From a virus: 30,267 nucleotides of DNA. This document shows positions 15,008-20,670 of the stretch, piece after piece (the stretch's first letter is position 1; each line of letters opens with the position of its first letter). The stretch lies in the IMG/VR virus record IMGVR_UViG_3300037847_004289, positions 1-30,267 of that record. One strand, 5' to 3'. The translations under genes were made by a program, and so were the position numbers. The notes below the pieces were generated by a model. It searched no databases. It was not told where the DNA came from and saw nothing but the letters and a program-made list of their open reading frames with translations.

Positions 15008-15548
15008 AGATAGTTTTCTTACTGAAGAAGAACGAAAGTTTGTTTTGGATTATTGTAAGAACGCTAGATTTCGTTATGGAGTTGCAGATTCAAGTCAATT
15101 TCTTCCTACGGGAATGGTTGCAGACATCTATAAGAATGAAAAAATATATAAACTTTTTAGTGATACGACTAAAAAATATGCACCAGGTAGAGAAATATAT
15201 TGGATGCATGTAAATTTATTTGTTCCAAAGGAAGTTCCATACTTTCATACCGACTCTGAAGAGGAAGGAGATCTTACATTTTTATACTATCCTAATGATA
15301 ATTGGCATTTTAATGATCTAGGATCCACTGAGTTTTTTGTAAATGATCAAGTGATTGGTGTCCCACCAATTCCAAATCGATTAATTTATTTTGATTCTCA
15401 ATTGAAACATAGAGCAACTACATTTAGATCTGATCATAGATTCAATGTTATTATCAAATATAAATCAATAGAAAACCTAGAAAAACTATATGAAACTGGA
15501 GATGCTTCCCCAGATAAATGGAATATCTCTCCTTATAATCCTATATAA
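14994..15548 (+). CDS. Second 2OG-Fe(II) oxygenase-like protein (184 aa)
   Basis: Start taken at ATG 14994, which overlaps the small membrane gene and has GAGGACGAG just before it. An in-frame ATG at 14970 would add eight residues. The dioxygenase triad is H85 and D87 in YFHTDSEEEGD and H139 in QLKHRATTF, with R149 in DHRFNVIIKY as the likely 2-oxoglutarate anchor. The spacing is the same type as in the first oxygenase (10118-10681), but the sequences differ, so they are distant paralogs rather than recent duplicates. Substrate unknown; protein or sugar hydroxylation is possible. Confidence 0.78.
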   Translation: MITAEDSFLTEEERKFVLDYCKNARFRYGVADSSQFLPTGMVADIYKNEKIYKLFSDTTKKYAPGREIYWMHVNLFVPKEVPYFHTDSEEEGDLTFLYYPNDNWHFNDLGSTEFFVNDQVIGVPPIPNRLIYFDSQLKHRATTFRSDHRFNVIIKYKSIENLEKLYETGDASPDKWNISPYNPI

Positions 15549-15568
15549 CTGTAGATACGATAAAACCA

Positions 15569-16027
15569 ATGGGCGCAATGACACCTCCAAGTCGGAAGAG
15601 TTGTTACAACTTCCGAGTGACGAAAATAAATAGAGTCGTCGATGGGGATACGATCGATGTCACAATTGATCTCGGTTTTGACCTTTATAAAAAAGAGAGA
15701 GTTAGAGTTGCTGGTGTGGATACGCCAGAGAAAAGAACGAGAGACCTAGAGGAGAAAGCCCTTGGAATCGACGCAACAAACTGGCTCAAAGAGAAACTGG
15801 ACGGCGCTATCGCTGGTGATGATGATCTTGTCATTAGGACTGAGCTTGTTGGCGGTGTTGGGAAGTATGGTCGTCTTCTCGGGTGGTTATACATTGGGGA
15901 CGCAGATGTGTCGCTCAACGAACAAATGATTGACGAGGGATACGCCTGGGCGTATGATGGTGGAACAAAACAGAAGAACTTTGAAGAACTTCGTGAAATC
16001 CGCAGGACACATGGCACACTTGTTTAA
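15569..16027 (+). CDS. Thermonuclease-fold (SNase-like) nuclease (152 aa)
   Basis: OB-fold nuclease of the staphylococcal nuclease family, which cleaves DNA or RNA using calcium. Motifs: VVDGDTIDVTIDLG (residues 23-36), RVAGVDTPEKR (46-56, with D51 and E54 as catalytic or metal residues), GKYGRLLGWLY (98-108, R102), and LNEQMIDEGYAWAY near the end. The arginines expected at both catalytic positions are present. No signal peptide is seen, so it probably acts in the infected cell, for example in host nucleic-acid breakdown for nucleotide recycling; that is inference. The start is uncertain between 15569 and the in-frame ATG at 15578; neither has a clear ribosome site. The next gene begins inside its last 17 bases. 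Confidence 0.88.
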   Translation: MGAMTPPSRKSCYNFRVTKINRVVDGDTIDVTIDLGFDLYKKERVRVAGVDTPEKRTRDLEEKALGIDATNWLKEKLDGAIAGDDDLVIRTELVGGVGKYGRLLGWLYIGDADVSLNEQMIDEGYAWAYDGGTKQKNFEELREIRRTHGTLV

Positions 16028-16301
16028 TTTTCTGTTTGCAGTAACTCTATGGGTTCAAGTCCCCCAATGGTCAGATGATTGGTCTCATTGTGCTGTTGAT
16101 GTCCCTGACACATCTTGTCACTGGTATATCGTTAATGCCGACAACACCTTCGGAGAAGGTTTCGACTGGGAAACTGCTCCTTGGTATTCCGCAGAAGGTC
16201 TATTAGACATTGCGAATCTTCATGATGAAACATTGCAAGATGGTGAGTTGTACACTATGGACGCTCTTCAAACGCTAAATAGGAGCGACTCGAATTCTTG
16301 A
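16011..16301 (+). CDS. Putative exported or membrane-anchored protein (96 aa)
   Basis: Start taken at ATG 16011, which has AGGA upstream; an in-frame ATG at 15930 would lie inside the nuclease gene. Residues 3-16 are hydrophobic (HLFNFLFAVTLWVQV), a short signal-like or anchor segment. The rest is acidic and Trp-rich (WSDDWSHCAVDVPDTSCHW, FDWETAPWYSAEG), with two cysteines that could pair outside the cytoplasm. It heads a run of four membrane or exported proteins up to 17978. Family unknown. A late promoter core lies within its 3' end. Confidence 0.6.
   Translation: MAHLFNFLFAVTLWVQVPQWSDDWSHCAVDVPDTSCHWYIVNADNTFGEGFDWETAPWYSAEGLLDIANLHDETLQDGELYTMDALQTLNRSDSNS
16275..16281 (+). promoter_or_regulatory. 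Putative late promoter CTAAATA inside a gene end
   Basis: CTAAATA lies 22 bases before ATG 16304, flanked by a weak CGCT/AGCG inverted repeat (16273-16287). It could drive the three membrane-protein genes that follow. Confidence 0.4.
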
Positions 16302-16303
16302 CG

Positions 16304-16555
16304 ATGCAAAAAGTAATTAATGTTATTGCACTCCTATCAGGTCTGACCTCATTGGCATTCATTGGTGGGAGTGTTTATGTTGTTATGAACCAAGATGCGT
16401 GGAGAGAAGAAGCGAAAGAACGTCTAACAGAACTAGTTGCAGGAGCAATCACTGATGAACTACCAGGTCTGATGGATGGTTTGGTTCCTTTAGAAACTGG
16501 TCCAGCAGTACCTTTCGGTGAGGCAGGGCCATCTTCAGGAGTAAGATTGCCATGA
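16304..16555 (+). CDS. Small single-span membrane protein (83 aa)
   Basis: Begins at ATG 16304; an in-frame TTG at 16298 would add two residues and overlap the previous stop. N-terminal membrane span at about residues 4-27 (INVIALLSGLTSLAFIGGSV), then an amphipathic charged stretch (DAWREEAKERLTELVAGA) and a Gly/Pro-rich end. The stop overlaps the next start (ATGA). Topology suggests a cytoplasmic tip and a periplasmic domain. Family unknown. Confidence 0.6.
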   Translation: MQKVINVIALLSGLTSLAFIGGSVYVVMNQDAWREEAKERLTELVAGAITDELPGLMDGLVPLETGPAVPFGEAGPSSGVRLP

Positions 16556-17199
16556 AGTTATTCCAGAGTACCAAAGAGGAACCAGGCGACTACTATCCAG
16601 AACCCAAGAAAGAGGTAAAAACTATGAAACCGATGAAGTGGTTTGTTATTACTGTTGGTGGAATTGTTGGAGTTGCTCACATTGGTATTCTGGGACATTT
16701 ACTGAAACCTCAACCTGAGGTTCATCAACCACCTGCATTCAATATTCCACATACTCCTTACTCGTCTTATAAAATTAAGGCAGGTAAAGATGGATATACA
16801 ATTGAATATCGTGCAAATGATCCTAAAGTTTTAGAATCATCTAGAACTCATGCCTCCGATAAACATAAGAAAGGTCTTTTTGGAGGTGGTACAGAAGTTC
16901 GTCGCGAGACTCGTTACGATCAATATACAATGGAAGGCACCCGTAATATGGGTTCAGGAGGTGCCGTATTGGACGGTGAGGGAAAGTCTGCAAAAGACGT
17001 AGAGTGCATCGTGGCGGACGCTGGAGCACGGTCACAGGGTGCAATGGCAGGTAGTGCTATTGCTGCTGGTGTTGCAGTTCCTGCTGTAATCAATATTCCA
17101 TATATCGGATGGTTAGCTGCAGGATGGGCAACTTTGTTAGGAACCAACGTTGGATCTGAAGTAGGATCACAAGTAGGTGAAGTGTTTAATGATTGCTGA
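16552..17199 (+). CDS. Membrane protein with glycine-zipper C-terminus (215 aa)
   Basis: A 29-residue acidic/basic N-terminus is followed by a span at about residues 30-48 (WFVITVGGIVGVAHIGILGH). A hydrophilic region holds a Gly-rich loop (KKGLFGGGTEVRRETRYDQY). The last 60 residues are Ala/Gly-rich with spaced glycines (GAMAGSAIAAGVAVPAV, then GWLAAGWATLLGTNVGSEVG), like glycine-zipper membrane segments found in envelope and pore-forming proteins. It ends in Cys. Start overlaps the previous stop, and the stop overlaps the next start (TGATG). Family unknown; a role in the envelope or in membrane passage fits the pattern. Confidence 0.6.
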   Translation: MKLFQSTKEEPGDYYPEPKKEVKTMKPMKWFVITVGGIVGVAHIGILGHLLKPQPEVHQPPAFNIPHTPYSSYKIKAGKDGYTIEYRANDPKVLESSRTHASDKHKKGLFGGGTEVRRETRYDQYTMEGTRNMGSGGAVLDGEGKSAKDVECIVADAGARSQGAMAGSAIAAGVAVPAVINIPYIGWLAAGWATLLGTNVGSEVGSQVGEVFNDC

Positions 17200-17978
17200 T
17201 GGAAATCCGTGATATTGCTATTGATGATGTGAATATACCTGACATTCAGGTTTATCAACCACCTGGATGGGCAACAAATCCTTCAGCAATATTCACTGCT
17301 CCACCAGTAACGGTGGAGATTGGTGTGCCTATTGTCAATATGCCTGGGTGCGTAGAAGCACATGAACAAAATACCACAAGAGAGAAAAGTGGTATTCTTG
17401 GTGAAGATGATCCCAAGGGTGTAAAGACTTTTTGTGATGCGGGTGTGCCATCTTTTGGGCCGATTGATTACAACCCAGATGAATTGGAGTATAACTACGA
17501 GCCACCTGTTCCAAAAGTAGAGCCGACGGATAGACCAGAACCACCAGCACCAGTAACACAAACCGAAACACCTCCACCACCAAAGTGTCCTACTAGGGAA
17601 CAAGAATTAAAAAACCCTATAGGAAAAATTCTAGAGGGTAACAAAAAGATTACTGGTTATGAACAGGTCGGTAAAGAATGTTTGATGGTGACTGAGAATC
17701 TAACCATTCCTGATCAGATTGTACAAAATATTCCCAACCCTGGAGTAGTAACTGCTACTGCTAGTATTGCTGTGGTCGCTACAACATCCGCTCTATTAGC
17801 AAAACCGTTGGCAGACTTACTGTTGAAAGTAGTCAAACCAACGGTCAAGAAAGTTATTAAAAAGATTGCTGCTATTAGGGGGAAGACCGTAAAGGTCGAA
17901 TCTGTACGGGACCGCCGAGATGAGCAGCGTCAGAGGAGTGCTGCAATTCGGGCATTACGGTTGATGAAGAAGAAGTGA
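17199..17978 (+). CDS. Pro-rich protein with C-terminal membrane segment and basic tail (259 aa)
   Basis: Start chosen at ATG 17199, coupled to the previous stop (TGATG). Residues 1-85 are beta-like with two cysteines. Residues about 90-130 are a Pro/Glu-rich linker (EPPVPKVEPTDRPEPPAP, TPPPPKCP). Residues about 180-200 are hydrophobic (ATASIAVVATTSALLAKPLA) and look like a membrane span. The last 60 residues are very basic (KKVIKKIAAIRGKTVK, then RRDEQRQRSAAIRALRLMKKK). A long Pro-rich linker beside a membrane anchor recalls proteins that cross the periplasm, but direction and function are unknown. Its last 104 bases overlap tail-to-tail with the minus-strand gene ending at 17875. Confidence 0.6.
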   Translation: MEIRDIAIDDVNIPDIQVYQPPGWATNPSAIFTAPPVTVEIGVPIVNMPGCVEAHEQNTTREKSGILGEDDPKGVKTFCDAGVPSFGPIDYNPDELEYNYEPPVPKVEPTDRPEPPAPVTQTETPPPPKCPTREQELKNPIGKILEGNKKITGYEQVGKECLMVTENLTIPDQIVQNIPNPGVVTATASIAVVATTSALLAKPLADLLLKVVKPTVKKVIKKIAAIRGKTVKVESVRDRRDEQRQRSAAIRALRLMKKK

Positions 17979-18807
17979 TAGGTCGAACTTGGGGAATATT
18001 GTGACGGTGTGGTGTAATAGTATTTTTACCAACCACCATCACATCCGCACAAATCTTTGCCATTTCTGTCCCAGGTTTAAAATATATTCCACGTTGCATT
18101 AATTCGCCACAATTCTTAAGCCTGGCGATCTCAAAATCAAGGCGCTTATTTGCAGTCAACTGTTGTTGTAATGCAATCTGAGTTGCTGCAGCTTCTTTAC
18201 ATTGATCCTGTAACTTTTTATCTGTCGGTGTACTCCAGGTCATGGAAAAACCAATAGAGAGGTTATAATTATCTTTCTGTCCTGTTCTCACTGGATCATA
18301 AAATTGCACAGAACCAGGATTATCTAAAACACCATCTCCAATTGGATTCCCTTCATCATCGAAGGCGCCAACATTATCACTCATATCATATACAGGGCTG
18401 TCATAATAATCTTCAAAAGGTTTTGATGCCGATACGTTTCCTGTTACAAATGGGGTGAAATTTCTTGTAGGACCCTGACATTGGATTCCACCGCCGTACG
18501 TATTCGTAATATATGGGCCTTGCAACACCTGGACGGCTTGATTTGTGACGCTGCCACTACTATTAGCAATAGGAGAAGCGGTAGCAGAGACGCCACCAAC
18601 AGTTTCTGCAAAGGATTGAGATGGGAAAAATCCAATTAGAATTACTGGGAGAAGATACTTGTAGTGTCTGTTACGCTTGTTACTTCGGTCTCTCTTTGGA
18701 TAATTGTATGGTTGCTCAGACCCGGCCCTGAATAAGTTTCTGTGAACTGAAACGCTGCCCCTGGTGTCGTTTGTGTGAACGTTGGTTTGCTTGTTGCACC
18801 AGTCCAT
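17875..18807 (-). CDS. Exported protein of a three-gene cassette, start unclear (up to 310 aa)
   Basis: The credible protein begins near plus-strand 18660, with a basic stretch and signal-like segment YLLPVILIGFFPSQSFAETV. No ATG, GTG or TTG lies near it. The only normal start in frame is ATG at 18807, 50 codons upstream and 165 bases inside the upstream gene. That extra sequence looks like a shadow frame (for example MDWCNKQTNVHTNDTRGS). Mature part: Gly/Ser/Asn-rich N-terminus, then GPYITNTYGGGIQCQGPT, an Asp-rich middle, a beta-like strand IGFSMTWSTPTDKK, and a coiled Gln/Ala/Leu-rich helix (AAATQIALQQQLTANKRLD). Four cysteines suggest disulfides. The C-terminus overlaps the opposite gene. 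Function unknown; envelope or virion surface possible. Confidence 0.6.
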   Translation of the reverse strand: MDWCNKQTNVHTNDTRGSVSVHRNLFRAGSEQPYNYPKRDRSNKRNRHYKYLLPVILIGFFPSQSFAETVGGVSATASPIANSSGSVTNQAVQVLQGPYITNTYGGGIQCQGPTRNFTPFVTGNVSASKPFEDYYDSPVYDMSDNVGAFDDEGNPIGDGVLDNPGSVQFYDPVRTGQKDNYNLSIGFSMTWSTPTDKKLQDQCKEAAATQIALQQQLTANKRLDFEIARLKNCGELMQRGIYFKPGTEMAKICADVMVVGKNTITPHRHNIPQVRPITSSSSTVMPELQHSSDAAHLGGPVQIRPLRSSP

Positions 18808-19085
18808 GATGATGTCACTCCATTAATAGTTACATTAACTGAACCTGTCCCTGGGGAAAGGTTTCCACTTGCGGTTACTCCAGATCCAGTTGCTGAATAC
18901 TGATAACCTGTATTATAGTCCATCGAATTGATGGTTTCTGTGATTTTACTAGTCGTCTCCGTATGGCTGGTCATGGAGCCTTGTGTAAAATTCGGGACCA
19001 CTGGAACCGAGTATGCGGGTTGAAGTAGTCCATGAATCACCCCAAGAACCAATCCGAGACCGATTGCTTCTTGTAATCTAGTCAT
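18642..19085 (-). CDS. Exported Ser/Thr-rich protein (147 aa)
   Basis: Residues 1-26 are signal-peptide-like (TRLQEAIGLGLVLGVIHGLL, ending PAYS). The mature part is low in complexity and rich in Thr, Ser and Gly (TSHTETTSKITETINS, SGNLSPGTGSVNVTINGVTS), without cysteines, typical of exposed beta-strand repeats. Its ATG overlaps the stop of the upstream gene (TGATG), so the two are coupled. It ends 18 bases before the region where the next gene's signal segment begins. Family unknown. Confidence 0.65.
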   Translation of the reverse strand: MTRLQEAIGLGLVLGVIHGLLQPAYSVPVVPNFTQGSMTSHTETTSKITETINSMDYNTGYQYSATGSGVTASGNLSPGTGSVNVTINGVTSSWTGATSKPTFTQTTPGAAFQFTETYSGPGLSNHTIIQRETEVTSVTDTTSIFSQ

Positions 19086-19579
19086 CAGTCGATAACAGTA
19101 ATTTCTGAAACGAACTGGCCAGTAGCAGAAGAACCTGCGCCGCCAGCGGTTACGGTAAGTGCTCCAGTAGTTAGAACAGTACCTGCAAGATCTCCAGCAG
19201 TGCCTGAAGCATAGGAAGTGGTGCTAGAGAAATTAGGCACCGTACCTACGGTAGCTGCACTAGTTGGAACTGCATCGCCTTGAGTGTAAGATTGACTAAA
19301 GGAGAATGCCGAACCAGCACTATCTTGAGTAGCAGTAATCGTACCAGGACTATAGATACCAGAAGTGATAGTACCAGCAGATACAGCACCTGCTGTGCTA
19401 CCGTCAGTGGTATCAATATTTGAGCCTGAAATGCTATAGGAAGAACCAATTCTTGTTGCAGTAGTTCTTGCTGCGTCAACAGTTAGTTGAACACTGGAAG
19501 CATGTTTCGTAACCAGTCCGCCGGCATTTGCTGCACTTGCGGTCATCAGTAGCATAATAAGAGGAATAAATTTCTTCAT
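19085..19579 (-). CDS. Exported Ser/Thr/Gly-rich protein (164 aa)
   Basis: Clear signal peptide MKKFIPLIMLLMTASAANAG with cleavage after ANA. The mature protein of about 145 residues is built from short Thr/Ser/Ala/Gly strands (GAVSAGTITSGIYSPGTITA, SSTTSYASGTAGDLAGTVLT) and has no cysteine, like a surface or fibre-type beta protein. First gene of the minus-strand cassette, with a late promoter core 30 bases upstream. Similar composition to the next protein suggests related roles. Family unknown. Confidence 0.7.
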   Translation of the reverse strand: MKKFIPLIMLLMTASAANAGGLVTKHASSVQLTVDAARTTATRIGSSYSISGSNIDTTDGSTAGAVSAGTITSGIYSPGTITATQDSAGSAFSFSQSYTQGDAVPTSAATVGTVPNFSSTTSYASGTAGDLAGTVLTTGALTVTAGGAGSSATGQFVSEITVID

Positions 19580-19608
19580 GTGAAAAGGATATTATGCACA
19601 TTATGCCC

Positions 19609-19615
19609 TATTTAG
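19609..19615 (-). promoter_or_regulatory. Putative late promoter CTAAATA within a palindrome
   Basis: On the minus strand CTAAATA lies 29 bases before the ATG at 19579. It sits inside GCCCTAAATAGGGC (19605-19618 region), whose GCCC/GGGC arms could form a short hairpin in read-through RNA. Confidence 0.55.
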
Positions 19616-19644
19616 GGCACTTAATATTGTCATAACAATAACTA

Positions 19645-20646
19645 TTAGCTTACAAAGTTAATTGTACCTAACATACCCCCGTGAAGTGTACACTGGTATA
19701 CAATTGAACTGGGCCCATCAAATGGAACGGTTAATATTTGTGTACCATTTTGAGATCCAGTTAGGAAACTTCCTCCAGGAGCATAATTTGAACCACCACT
19801 ACTGACTCTTAAAGCAAATGGGTGGCCACTTCCAGTTGAGTTTTCTAAGATATAAGTAAATCCTCTATGGAAGTAAAGAGTTGGGTTATTTGTGCTGTTG
19901 AGAACACCTGGTCCAGCGAAACGATATGCAGAAGCTCCGTTTGCTGTAATGTAATACTTGGTAGTAAATCCTCTGTCGCTTCCATCACCTGTTGTACTGT
20001 TACCCTGGAATGATGTTGCGGTTACAATTCCACTAAAGTTTTGATTAACACTTCCACTAGGAAGATTGGTCAGTCCAGAACCATCTCCGACAAAATTGGT
20101 TGCAGTTACAATACCAGAGAACGCTGCACCGCCAGAAGATATACGAAGTCTTTCTGTTAAATTATTATTTGTTCCTCTATCTGCATATGGTTGATGATTA
20201 AAAGCAAAATAATTTACATCAGTTATATTGAATCCACCTCCATTGTCACCAGTACTCATCTGGAGATGCTTTGAAGAATTCCAATTTGATATGATTGCTG
20301 GGACACCAGATGATTGAACATCTACCAATCCACCAGTAACAATTGCATTACCAGCAAAAGTAGAAACACCAGAAACATTTAGAGTATCAGCCTTTATGTT
20401 TGCAGTCGTGATACCACTACCACCGCCACCACCAGAATAGTTGGTAATATTACTAGTGGAGATGCCTGTAATGTTTGCACCATCACCAACAAATGCCGTT
20501 GCAGTTATAACACCTGCGATACTAGTGTTTGTTGTTATTGCAACCTGTTGACCACCAATATTTAAGTCACCTGCACTTTCAATGGTCGGTGTCCCTGCAG
20601 CGCCAATTACATTTAATTGTTTTACACCAAAAGGTTTTTGCGTCAT
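19645..20646 (-). CDS. Fibre-like protein with C-terminal cupredoxin-like domain (333 aa)
   Basis: The first ~230 residues carry the fibre repeats seen in the two giant proteins: ATAFVGDGANITGIS, ATNFVGDGSGLTNLPSG and ATSFQGNSTTGDGS. The last ~100 residues form a cupredoxin-like beta sandwich: strand FHRGFTYILENSTGSGHPF, then YQCTLHGGMLG near the end. His275, Cys319, His322 and Met325 match the ligand order of type 1 copper sites (His ... Cys-x2-His-x-x-Met), with 44 residues between the first His and the Cys, close to plastocyanin. Copper binding is inferred. No signal peptide, so it is a virion protein rather than an electron carrier. It has its own late promoter core; AGGTG precedes the ATG. 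Confidence 0.8.
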   Translation of the reverse strand: MTQKPFGVKQLNVIGAAGTPTIESAGDLNIGGQQVAITTNTSIAGVITATAFVGDGANITGISTSNITNYSGGGGGSGITTANIKADTLNVSGVSTFAGNAIVTGGLVDVQSSGVPAIISNWNSSKHLQMSTGDNGGGFNITDVNYFAFNHQPYADRGTNNNLTERLRISSGGAAFSGIVTATNFVGDGSGLTNLPSGSVNQNFSGIVTATSFQGNSTTGDGSDRGFTTKYYITANGASAYRFAGPGVLNSTNNPTLYFHRGFTYILENSTGSGHPFALRVSSGGSNYAPGGSFLTGSQNGTQILTVPFDGPSSIVYQCTLHGGMLGTINFVS

Positions 20647-20663
20647 GACACCTACTTTTTAAC

Positions 20664-20670
20664 TATTTAT
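20664..20670 (-). promoter_or_regulatory. Putative late promoter ATAAATA
   Basis: ATAAATA on the minus strand, 17 bases before the ATG at 20646, overlapping the end of the subtilase gene. Confidence 0.5.

Noticed and set aside
15626-15632. ATAAATA resembling a late promoter
   Set aside because: It lies within the well-supported nuclease coding sequence and no in-frame start follows it.
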